A DNA stretch of 64,000 bases from Tremella fuciformis (Eukaryota; Basidiomycota; Tremellomycetes; Tremellales; Tremellaceae). The position numbers and the translations under genes were made by a program. The DNA lies in the NCBI GenBank assembly GCA_032768795.1, contig CP136494.1:868001-932000 (forward strand). Direction: 5' to 3'. How positions within the stretch are numbered: position 1 is the stretch's first letter; the number at the start of each line of letters is the position of its first letter. The notes under the pieces were generated by a model. It worked only from the letters and a program-made list of their open reading frames with translations, was not told the origin of the DNA and ran no database searches. Shown here piece by piece: positions 30,765 through 41,714 of the stretch.

Positions 30765-33700
30765 TCATCTATTGCCTGCCTCGTGTGCGGACGGCGGTGG
30801 CAATTGTGTCAAGTTTGACAAAGGGGATTGTGCGTCTTCAACCCCAAGAATGATCTCGTCTCCGGGTACTATGATGGTCTCGCCATTGACCTCTTTTTGA
30901 AGCATGCCGCCCTGCGTGAGATGAGTATCGGGACTGACGCCGGGACCTAGGGGCGTCTCGACCGATGTGGCCTGGATGAGATGCGGATCGGGTGGAGACA
31001 TCGCGTGTGCCGTCATGTTCGACGAGCTCGACGACGATCCAAAGCGGTGCGGAGAAGGACGGGAATGGATATCGATCGGTTTCGGTCCATTTGTCGACTG
31101 ACTCGGACCCTGCTGAGGAGAACCGGCCATATCAGGGTCGGCATTTTGTGAGATCTGCAGGTCTTCGGTAGCCTCGACGATGTCGGCCTCGAGCTTGGCC
31201 TGACTAGCCCTCGGCGTCATACCCAGCTCATCATCATCGTCGCTACTCGACAGGTCACCTTCTGCCTCGAGAATTTCCCCCGCAACTTCCATCTCGTCCA
31301 TTTCCAGGCTCCACCCGCTTGAGGCAGAGGTGCTCTCCCCCATTGTTCCGTTATCGTCCCCAGCACCTGGGGAAGTCCATGGCTCGGCCTCGTCAAATTC
31401 CTTCTGAAACTGCGTGGCCCAATCAAGCGGCGTGAGAGGGTCTTGTCGCTCGAAATGTGATGGAGGATTTCGGCGAGCGGCGCCAACTCCGCTCGAGGAG
31501 GGCCCAGGCGCGGTGTCGAACGCAGAGAACGAATCGCCGAACGGATCTTCAGCATCACCAACCGAGATGGCCCCCCCTGATGCAGGACCAGAGGCAAAGT
31601 TGCCCCACCCGTCATCGTCGTCCGAATCGGAATCATTGGCGACCCGAGCAACTTGGAAAGGCTGATTGGGGTCAATATGTGGGCACATCCGTTCGCCAGT
31701 AAAGTCCTCACAGCAAAGTCATCGTCATCATGTCGAGGTTGGAGCCAATCGGCATCATCGTCCTCTTCGTCGGACGAATCAACATGTCTTCTGGACGGTC
31801 CGGCGCCCCAATACTGCCCGGTCAACGTAATACACATGTGAGCAAGGACTGGCTCTCACGCTGCTGTGATCTCCTTCCTCCACGCCGTCGGCGTCATCGA
31901 ATGTGTCGTATCTTCTCGGCACAAATCCATCTTGGGCTACAGTCCGAGTCAGCGGCTCCCCGATTTTTGCGTGCTCGCTGTCCTCCTCCTCGTCCGACGA
32001 GTCGTCCTCAACCTTCGACACCGCAGCATTTACTGGGGCCGGTTGAACCATGGGCTTGCCTCCGGCTAGTGGCTGTGTGTCACGCGCCTTTGTTTCGGTC
32101 AGGGTCCCGTCGACAAAAGCGTCCCACTCAGAGCTGTTGTAGGAGTCTTGGATGGCAGCAAGTAATTCGGGGGGACATCGAGAAAGAAATTTGACAATGT
32201 CTTCCGCCAACAACATGAGGTGCCCCATGTACGCCAATCTGGGTGCTTTGCGCTCAGAGCTGCTTATAAGCCAAACTCGAACATGGCCAGATCGACCGAG
32301 TGCCTACACTATTTTGTCATTCAAACGTTGAGCATCTAGTATCCGCTCAATTAGCTTGGCTTCGCGAATGAGCTCGATTGAAAGTTCGCGATTGAATCCG
32401 GGTCCGAGTCGACCATTCAAAACCTGTTGCAGGAGATCATACACGACGTGATGCAAGAAGTCGTTTTGCGGATACTTGAAGAAGAGTTCTACTACCGTAG
32501 GCAGAACTCTTTGCTGGATATATCTCTGCTTCAAGCGGTCCCCGACAGGCAGTGGCGTGTCTGCAGTCGGAGGGAAGTTGGCCTGATCGCGCTCAAGGGG
32601 AGTTTCGGAGACAACCGAAGGGGCCGTCGACGTCGCAGCCACAGCTATATGACTGGCCCCGGCTTCTGATTCCGCAAAGAAGCCGTCAGACGACTGCAAG
32701 GTATCTTGGCGAGATTCTGCTGTGATCCGGGTGGCGAGTGATGGCTGGGGTCTTTCCATCACCTCTCGCAGCCGTTCCTCCACCTCAGTCGATGGCGATG
32801 GCACTTCACTTTCAATGCTCGGCAAAGGGGTGTGGCGAGCTGGTGGTGATGGTGTCTTCTCATCCTCGACGTCTTCCAATATCTTCTCGTCCTCCGAAGG
32901 GGCATCGTCCGAACCACCGTATGATGCGTCGGTTGACCCGCTGCTGACAGGAAGCTCGCGAGCCTGAGTAACGTGTTCCTCCAGATTAAGCTCATCGTCT
33001 TCGTCACCGACGCGGTCAGACTCGATGGCGTCTCCCAGGGCTTCGAGACCGTCAAGACCGCCGGAAAGGACACCCTCCGGCGTATAGACTGGACCGACAC
33101 CGGGACGTCGGTTGAACATGGACATGTTGGAGCTGTGCAGTAATTCCGCATACAGCTCGACTGCCCGGAAGCGCTCCAGAGTGAGAGGTTCAGGATTACC
33201 CGGAGATGCAGAGCGTTTCTGCCAGTCAATATGCGGTCCAGATGATAAGGGTAAGTTCACCTCTGAGCGAGGATGGAGTAGGATGTCGTGAAGTGCTTCA
33301 AATCGCTCGCTCATAGTCCCCAGAAGATTGCCAAGGTGGACGATTCCAAGTTGTTGACTCATCTCAATCATAGCCTCTTCCATGCGCTTTCGCTCCTCTT
33401 CATCATCAACCGGAGTCTCACTCTCGGCCCCTTGCTGTCGAATTGCCATGAGACGGACTCTGAAAGCGTGGAAGAGGTGCGGCTCCGCGAAGTCGGAGTT
33501 GTTTCTCCTGATGACTTCGGTTAGGATGCTGCAAATGTGGTTGAAGGATGTCGATGCAGATGCGATTGAAGGCAATGGATGAACGATAAAGGCATCCTCG
33601 GCAGTGAGATCGGCCGCGTCGCTCAAGTCGTTGCTCCAGTCCTTGTCGGTAAGATCCAGAGGGTCAAGCATGAACCCGACGAGAGTATTTATGCTCTGCG

Positions 33701-34974
33701 AACTGACTAGCTCTCGGATAAGCCGATTATCGCGCGCTTTTGATCCGTTCTGGCCGTTCTGCTGCTCCATCGCATTGCCGCCGTGGGGACTGAATGGCAA
33801 AGGAGCGCATAAAGTTATGATAGACCGCAAAACCTCGGAAGCAATCGAAATGACTGTTGTCGAGTTGTGAGGAGAAAGCAGATCGATCAGCGAGGTTATG
33901 AGACCCTCATCTGCCAGCCACGAGTTGATGCCATTCACACCAGCCTCGTCGGAAGAGACGATTCGTATTATCATGTCCTGAACAGCAGGACTGGCGATTT
34001 TTGCTATCATGCGATCAACGATATTCGGGAGGGACTGGATGAAGCGAATCATCTGGGAACGTCAGTCAAACATGCACGCCTTCGAACAACATCGACGGAC
34101 CTCGCTTGCCCGCTTTGCAAGTAATGCGCTGTTGACCCGCACCCACATCCCTCGGATGACCTCCCGCTTCCGATCGCGCTCCTCATCGTTCTCAGACCAC
34201 AGCTCGTCTCGGGCCCGGTCGCGCTCGTTGAGCTCGTGCCGGGAGAAGGTACTTTCGGTGCTCGGGGTGGCAGGCTCAACGGGTGGTAGAACGGCATCCC
34301 AGAATTGCCGTAGAAGTGTTTCCTTGTGCCCCATGATGGTTTCCGTGATGGTCCAGAGCTCTGAAGTGAGTATCTCAGTCGCAATCCGCGGATATCTGGT
34401 GGTATGAGCACTCGCAAAACACGTCGGCAGCGAGATGACCAACCTGGACTGCGTTGCATCTTCCTGACCGCTCGGCAATCCGCGATCCAGTCCTTCACCC
34501 AGACCTATGCTCGCCGGCGAGTGCTGTGGTGAACTGGGGTGAACATCATCCTTTCCCAAGAAGTCGAGCTCGTCAACCATCTTCGCCGGCTCTAGAGGCG
34601 GTGAGTTGGGTCCCATACCTGGCACAGGAAGGTGCTGAAAGTGATAAGACGGGAAATCTTGGGGCGAGGATAAGACGTGGGATAGAATTTCAGAGTCTGC
34701 ATCAGCAGCTTGCTGATTGAGCTCGTCCAGACCGGCAATGACCCATTGCAGGAGCGATTTGACGCTATCCTCACGCGACAGGTAGGTGACGAGTCTGTGG
34801 TCAATTTATGACCGTGTCTTTCACTGGTTGGGCGCTATCTCACTTGTTGTTCTGCGCCTTGCACTCGTCGAGGATGTCTTGCTCGTCCATTAGCTCCTCC
34901 AGTGAAGGAGGTGTGTCGCGTGAGAGAAGCGCATCGAGCTGCGATGTCGAGGCAAAGCTGAATCTCCACAACAT
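30765..34974 (-). CDS. SAPS-domain protein, Sit4/PP6 phosphatase-associated subunit
   Basis: The start is ATG at 34974 (MLWRFSFASTSQLDALL), followed by the family N-terminal hallmark LEELMDEQDILDECKAQNNK and, after an intron, LVTYLSREDSVKSLLQWVI. The helical repeat region includes MIRFIQSLPNIVDRMIAKI, LADEGLITSLIDLLSPHN, SQQLGIVHLGNLLGTMSERF and AYMGHLMLLAEDIVKFLSRC. The C-terminal third is acidic and disordered (ANDSDSDDDDGWGNFASG) and ends with TGA at 30765-30767. SAPS proteins (yeast SAP4/155/185/190, fission yeast Ekc1, human PP6R) bind and direct the Sit4/PP6 phosphatase in cell-cycle and nutrient signalling. The region at 32304-34052 is one long exon; smaller exons flank it. Exact borders of the minor exons were not all fixed. 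Confidence 0.88.
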
Positions 34975-35415
34975 ATTGGAAGATGCGTTCGTGTCTCGGT
35001 ATCACGGGGGAGGACAGGGGTCGACGGTGGCGACGACTCTGTGGACGACGGATTGATCACGCGAGAGGAGAAAGGGTCGAAACTGGGCGCGAGAGGCGGA
35101 TAAGGTGTTACACGAAGGATCACACATCTGGAACGTGTAATTCGATCTAGAGTGTCTCTGCTGAAGAGGCTCGCGGGGGTAGGGAACGAGACATGCTGAG
35201 CAAAAGAAGCAATGATGTCGACCAAGCAAGATCAATGACCGACCTCTTTCATCTCGGCCAACTCTTGCAGCTATCAAAAGGGGGGGTTCGCCAGGGACAA
35301 CCGGTTTTGATTGGGTTTAACGGAGATCGCCGCATTCTCCGTCATCTATGACCCCCAGTCGCGTTCGGGTTTCCCTTGGGATACTCTACAGACTGCACTT
35401 CGCGGCAGGAGCAGC
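34975..35415. promoter_or_regulatory. Divergent promoter between the SAPS gene and the SPP1-like gene
   Basis: This 440-bp gap separates two divergent starts. It shows no recognisable motif. An in-frame extension of the plus-strand gene is open back to about 35311 but lacks an ATG. Confidence 0.4.
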
Positions 35416-38157
35416 ATGTATGGGGAGGCCAGTGACGACCTCGACGAATCTCCAGACGAGCTAGACCTCTTGTCTTCACCGCCCGCTCGACGCACTCCAC
35501 TTGCGAAGCACGCACTCTCACGCTCGAGCGGTGTCAAGCCCTCGCGCAGGAAACGAGCTCCTTCGCCGGCCAAATCGCCGCTCAAGCAGATTGTTATACC
35601 CATCGAGGACTATCAAGAGAGAATTTCGGCGCCCGTCAGCAGACAGCACTCTACTCGCCGGAATAGCAGACAGCATTCGACACGTCAGTTTCGGGCAGAC
35701 CCGGGCAGCAAAGGACCTTCGATCAAAAGAGTTAGCCCTGCGCAACGATCATCGACAACCATCAGCAGGAGAACAAGCGAGGAAGGTGCCCTCGAGGTAT
35801 TCTCAGTGCCATCTCCGGCGACATCACCGCCTATCGACCACTCGCACGAAACAAAGGAGGGCACTGACGAACGGCGTCAGCTTCTGGATCAACTTCTTCA
35901 GTCTTTCTCTCCCGTGTCACCCGAGGATCATCTTGACGACCAAGAACAGAAAGTTTACGAAGCTGAGGATAGCCGAGCTCCAGTGATGACTCCTGAGCTC
36001 GCCGATTCGTCCACTTTCGATCTGGCGGACGAGTATAGTTCGGACAGCTCCAGCGATAGCGACATTGGGAGGGGAAAACCTCACGGCCCGCCCGAATGGG
36101 TCGGTGACCACATTGGAACCTCTCTCCACGATACGACGAAGCCGAATGACGCTGAGAGCTTGGCGACAGGGGATGAAACAACCTCTTACATGCCTCTGGA
36201 TCCTGTCGATGTGAATGCAGAGGACCTCAACAGCGGAGATCAATCAGTCGTTGGGGGTCATCCCCTTCGACTCAGCGATACTAAAGTGTCTGGCGATGAG
36301 TCAACTACAATAGACCCTCGTATGGACGCCGAAGGGGAAACGAACGCCCTCCTACATCCCACGTTGGACGCGCGAATTAGCTCCCCGCCGATCGCCGATC
36401 TTCCAGGTGCAGCACAACCTACTGCACCATCTACGAGCGAGGACGTGCCAGGTCAACCAGGCCAGCTTGAGCTCTCGACTGCTTCAGACCTGCGTCTCGT
36501 GGCAGCCGCAGTAGCGGCAACTTCGTCGACGTCCGCATTATTAGTTGAGAGTTCTGCTGTCCAAAGCCCAGTTCAGTGCTCTTCACCGAACGCGGAAGCT
36601 AAAGCTGCAAGCGAGATCATCGGCTCCCCATCTCCTGCTCAGACATACGATATCGACATGCCGATGAATGTCTCAGATTATGATTTGGGGAACGATGAAG
36701 AACTCGATGCAGAGGGCCTTGCTTCAGCAAATGATGTCGACGACACAAAGCCGCCAGCAGCATCAGCTACCGCAGCCACGCCTTCCGAATCCATGGCTTC
36801 GACTCCAGGACCGCAGACTGATACCCCCTCCCAACTTGAACCCAAAGAGATTGCGAAGGCATCAAAAGATTCGAAGTCCGTATCAGCCAAAAAGGCCGCC
36901 AAATCGGCTTCTGCGTCGCAAGCCGTCAAACAGGCCAGCAAGAAGGTCGCAGCAACGACTAAAGCGAAGTCCAAATCTGAGGAGAAAGCTCCACGCTCCA
37001 TAAGCCAAGTCGAATCTATACCTCCCGGCACAGCGTCTGTAGTGTCTGCGGAGGTCCCGGTCTCAGCCGAGGAGGACGATGAAAGCGGGACAGACGATGA
37101 ACGGATATTTTGCGTCTGCAAGAAGCGTTACAAGGAGGAGGAGGAAGACACCACGATGATAGGCTGCGAGGGGGGTTGCGAGAACTGGTATCATCCTCCT
37201 TGCGTGGGACTCAGGGACGAGCAAGTCGACGCGATCGGCACTTATATCTGCAAGGAATGTGAAGCGAGTAAGTCGGGGGCGGGGAGTCGGTCTCGCAAAG
37301 GTGTGCTGAATAGCAGGAACTGGGCGAAAGACGACGTGGACAATGGCGTGCAAGCGAGAGGGATGTACCAACTCTACAGCGAACAAGGGATCCAAGTGAG
37401 TGGTGGTGGACAGATAAGTAAAGACGTTCTGAGCATAGATTCTGTTCCCAAGCTTGCGCGTTCCAACACGCTCAGAACCTTATACCTGCGGTGGCGAGCA
37501 AGAAGCAGCTTAAGCAACTACACGACGCTTTTCTCGCATATCCCCAACCAGGCCCTAGCGTGTCCGTTGTTCGCCATGACGGCTTGAACAGGAACGGTAC
37601 TCACACCCTGACGACAAATCCGATCACCGACATGTCGGCTCAGCTGAAGACAGTGCAGTTGGCGCTGGAGCTGGTCCAGAAAAGGCAGCGTATTCTAGCT
37701 CAAGCAATCGGTTCCTGGGGGTCGTCGGGGTCGGGTGCGGCTAACGTTGTGTTGGATGATGGGGAACAAGCAGACATACCGCCACCTTCAAAGAAAAGTA
37801 GGAAGCATCAGAGCAAAGAGAAAGAGGAGAAATTGTGCGGATGGGATGAAAGGCTGGTGTGGGACGACACGAAAGTCACCATTTGGAACGGCGAGGCGTG
37901 GGAGGGTGATAGATGTGGGAAGGGCCGGAGGTGTGATAGACACCAAGGATGGCAGAAAACGGTCACGGCCTCTCTGCAAGTCGAAGAGGCGCTCTTGGTA
38001 TGCCTATCTCGTCCAAGGCGAGGTTCCTGACGGACAGACGCACCGGAGTCAGGAACTTGCCGCCCAGATAGACCAAATGGAGCGGTATGATGAGGCTCAA
38101 GCAATGGGCCAGCAGATCAGAGGCAACATGCGCGCTCGCCTAGCCGCTGTCAAATGA
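35416..38157 (+). CDS. SPP1: SPP1-like PHD-finger protein of the Set1/COMPASS complex
   Basis: Exon 1 (35416-37395) holds a disordered region of about 560 residues rich in Ser, Asp, Glu and Ala. A PHD finger follows at about residues 562-617: IFCVCKKRYKEEEEDTTMIG, CEGGCENWYHPPCVGL and YICKEC supply the C4HC3 ligands. After a 38-nt intron (37396-37433) the second conserved block follows: RFCSQACAFQHAQNLIP, then CGWDERLVWDD and RRCDRHQGWQK, as in Spp1/CXXC1. Spp1 reads H3K4 methylation and supports Set1. The last join is uncertain: the frame requires removal of about 25 nt (37998-38022), or a 45-nt intron starting earlier, before VPDGQTHRSQELAAQIDQ and the stop at 38155-38157. The stop is 41 bp from the MED1 stop, tail to tail. 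Confidence 0.8.
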
Positions 38158-38198
38158 GCGCATGTGTTGTCTGTAGTGTTTGCACGCTTGCAACAGTA

Positions 38199-40181
38199 TT
38201 ATAACATTGCTTGCCGCAACCCATCATCTATTCTCCTCACCACTTCAACCAGGCCTGTCGGCGGGTCTAGCAACGATGTGACGGACGTCGCTTGATCTAC
38301 AGCTGTCCTCTGACCATCTGACATTGTGCCCTCGGCCGTCCAGATGACCGAGAAAGAGCCTGAAGACGAGGTCGCAATAGGCGCGAAGGTCAGAATGACA
38401 GTTGGAGTATCTGATCCACCGGGTTGATGGGGCAGAGGGAAAGCAGCTTCGATCGTGGCCCCTGTCAGGCGCACGGTGATAGGGAAAGAGTTTGGTTCTC
38501 TCGTCAGATAAAAGTCGGCCTCGGCATCCGGGTCCTCAAGGCCGTCTGGATGGGGGAGATGCTTGGCCGAATAGACACCGATGAACAGCTCGTTCAGGAC
38601 GATCTGAGTTCTGAGGATGGCGAATAGCCGCTCGACCTCCGCCAAAGGCATTGACAAACCCACTCGGCCGACGACGAATCCGACCAAGCATGGCGTGGCG
38701 ATTGACCAGTGTTGTGCGAGCCAAGGCGGCGAGGAATGCACAAACGCCGTCGTGTATGGGAAACTTGACCCTGCGCCGAACTGCAGGTCAGTTGCACTGA
38801 TGCAAATAGCTAAATGCAAAAAAGTACGAGTAATGCTTCGACGGTAGTCCCATTCATAGAGCCGCTGGCGGTCTTGCTCGCACCCAGCCAGTCCCGACGA
38901 ACGATCAGACCCGGCAAGGTTGAGCTCGGATTCGGCACCGCCTCGAGAATCCAACGGCCTCGGAGCCACGAGCCGGCGCCTTCTGCATCACCGAAGGGGC
39001 TGGGGATGTCTTCGGCTCGCTTTGCGGGCCTGATGGCAAAGAAAGGTGTTGTTTCAGACGGTATCGTGAGTAGTTGGACTCTCGGCAGCATGCTGGGTCC
39101 AGCTTCTATTGGAGCTGTGATTCCCCTGCATCCCGTCAGCGGGCCGAACCGAGCTGCGAAGAGCTCTGCACGCACTGCTTCGTCCATAGCTGCAGTTGTG
39201 TCGCGATCATCTCAAGATCCGCAAAGTAGTCCAGTCCAGTGTCGATCGTACCCTCGCCCATCAGCTCGTCGAGTTCCACCAGACTTTTGAGCTCTATCTC
39301 CAGCCTTTTCCTCAGTAGCTCGAGGCTCCTCGCTCGATCCCCCTCCGCCAGGGGTCCGATGACCTTCGTATTCCACAGCTCTAGATACGCCTCCAGATGT
39401 TCTCGCAGCACCCGGGCTATCCAGTCTGAGCGCACTGTCGACCCCGACCCAGCGACATAGCTTGCGTTGAGCTTGCTCAGGCGGACCTTGCCCCTGCCCT
39501 CCAGTTGCGCAGTGCCAGGGGTCTGCAGAGGTGTCGCGGATCGTGCGGCAGTCATCGGCTCATCCTCGTCTTCCTGCTCCTCCCCGGGAGACGGATCGGT
39601 CTCTAGATCCACATCGACCACGAAGCGCTGACCAGCAAGCGCCAGTGACGTTTTGAGCAGCCCAAACTGAGAGTCCTCCATGAACGTTTGGATGCCCAGA
39701 CGTTTGGCTAGCCCCGTCAAGAGCTGGACCGGCGATTGGCGTACCAGCGGTGACGGTATGCTAGCTCCCGCACTGCTTGACATACTGTCCATGCTCGTGA
39801 GGGGAACCAACGCCGTCTCATGCCCGCCCCTGTGTGTATCAGCAAGCCGAGATCCTGCATTCGCCCACCGATGTCAGCTCACACTTCCTTCAATGCCCTG
39901 GCCAAGCGCATTCGGTCGGGGGAGTCCCTCGCACCAAGTATAAGTCGGGCACCCTCCAGAGCCTCTCGTACTCGCCTCAGGGCATGCACGGTCTCTTCGT
40001 CAGACAGCAGCGGGTCGGCACGACCTTTGCCTTTCCGAAAGGCCGAACTTGAGATTGGCGCATACGGGTGGAGGAACGGTGCGGTGAACGCAGGCGAGGA
40101 GAATTGGTGGGACTCGAGTATGGAGTAGAGAGCCGTGAGCACGGTTCTGGGCTGGCGAATTGGCCCTTCCGTCTGGCTCAT
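38199..40181 (-). CDS. MED1: Mediator subunit Med1-like protein
   Basis: The start is ATG at 40181 (MSQTEGPIRQPRTVLTALYS). After introns the conserved Med1 core appears at 39810-39136: LLTGLAKRLGIQTFMEDSQF, LALAGQRFVVDVDLETDP, RGKVRLSKLNASYVAGSGST, and a helical segment EHLEAYLELWN to DYFADLEMIATQL. Further exons encode RVQLLTIPSETTPFFAIRP and the C-terminal YSAKHLPHPDGLEDPDAEAD, ending near 38199. This matches the fungal Med1 family, a middle-module subunit that links activators to RNA polymerase II. Borders of the last intron near 38815-38850 were not fixed. Its start lies only 131 bp from the divergent EFM7 start. A more distant nuclear protein cannot be wholly excluded. Confidence 0.72.
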
Positions 40182-40312
40182 GGTCGAGCAGAGTATGAAG
40201 CAACGCAAGACGCGCGCTCGAATGGAATAGAGCTACAAGCTCGAATCTCGGAGCCGAAGTTTCCGATAACTACCTCAGTGAGGTGGAAAAAGTTGTCTCT
40301 GACCAATGCAAC
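40182..40312. promoter_or_regulatory. 131-bp divergent promoter MED1/EFM7
   Basis: The two start codons point away from each other across 131 bp, so the core promoters and leaders must overlap or be very short. No TATA box was seen. Confidence 0.5.
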
Positions 40313-41437
40313 ATGTGTCCAACATTGTCGCGTGCTGGCCCATCATCGCCCAGAATAACAGCGGCGAGTCCAAAACAGTCAGCAGTGACATCTGACAGTG
40401 AAGACGGCTTCGATCTTGGATTGGACGACCTGTTGCCTGTGCGTTCGAAACTCCTGCCTAGTGTGCGATTCAACGTCTGACCTGCAGGAGCCTGAATCAC
40501 CATTGCCGGTTCCATACTCATATGCTACATATGCACCTCTAGGCGGCATCGATCTTCAGCTGCCGGACCGACGCAAAGAGCTCGTCCTGCGCCTGGTGGG
40601 CGCGCATCCATTATGGGGTCATCACCTGTGCGCGGTCTTCCGGTCTGCGAAATCGTTCACTTGAGGCTGAGTGACAGATGGAATACGTCTCGCGTGATGT
40701 CGGACTATCTCTTGCTTCACCCTCAATACGTGACAGATCGAACGATACTAGAACTGGGCGCTGGTGCTGGTCTTCCCGGCATTGTCTCGGGTCTCGCGGG
40801 TGCCAAGCAAGTGGTCATCACGGACTATCCGGATGAACAGCTGCTGGAGAACATACGTTTCAATGTCGAGTGCAATGCCCCAGCCTCATCAATACAAGTA
40901 GCGGTGAGTCATCATGCTGCTCCAGACCGAGAGTAGGGCCTGACGTAAAGGGGCACGTATGGGGCCATAATATCAAGAGCCTCCCCGTTGTCTCTGATGG
41001 CAAAGGCTACGACCTTTTGCTATTGAGCGACCTTGTGTTTAATCACTCCCAGGTGAGACCATCGCATCTGCGAAGTCGCCTGCTCATCGAAGCACTCTGC
41101 TCTCGTCGCTACCGTCAATGCCACTCTGCGTCATTGCGAAGACACTCCCGAGATTCCATCGTATGCGCCGAGCGTGCTGATCTTCTTCACGCATCATCGG
41201 CCGCATCTTGCCGAGGCCGATATGTCCTTCTTCCCGTTATTAGTTGGATCCGGGTCAGGATGGGCATACGAAAAGGTGGTCGAAGAGTGGGCAGGGGCCA
41301 TGTTCCAGGAGGATCCAGGAGATCCCACTGTCAGAGGCACGGTACACGGCTTTCGATGCTGGCGAGTCCGGGACGGCGAGCAACCCGGGGAGCGTCCATC
41401 TCAAAAAGTATCTTTGAGATCCAATTGTTTCCAGTAA
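40313..41437 (+). CDS. EFM7: EFM7/NNT1-like protein N-terminal and lysine methyltransferase for eEF1A (312 aa)
   Basis: Five exons (40313-40438, 40488-40627, 40678-40903, 40951-41052, 41093-41437) give 313 codons with stop. The family signature VGAHPLWGHHLWNTSRVMSD spans intron 2. The SAM motif I is ILELGAGAGLPGIVSGLAGA; motif post-I is VVITDYPDEQLLENIRFN; later come GHVWGHNIKSLP, YDLLLLSDLVFNHSQ and SVLIFFTHHRPHLAEADMSF. In yeast Efm7 trimethylates the N-terminus and dimethylates Lys3 of eEF1A. The N-terminal 40 residues are disordered and acidic. The start at 40313 is the first in-frame ATG; 300 residues is normal for the family. Confidence 0.88.
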
Positions 41438-41714
41438 ACGCTCTCGCTGATCGTGCCGCTTGTCTCGCTGCCATCATCTTAGACAGAACAGATGACATAT
41501 GCATAGATCTGCTCAAAGCGCCAAGTAGTCACTCGTACAGATTAGACCACGTGGTATGGGATGACTGACTCAGGATGCGTCGATGATCCCTCTTGCATCC
41601 CTTCCACGTCGAAAGGCCTACCAAGTACGGTTCCTGCTACCTGAGCACGCTGCATAGACACGTCTATCGAGCTCAAAGGGGATGACTGCGAGTCCATTCT
41701 GAGGTCTTCTCGCC

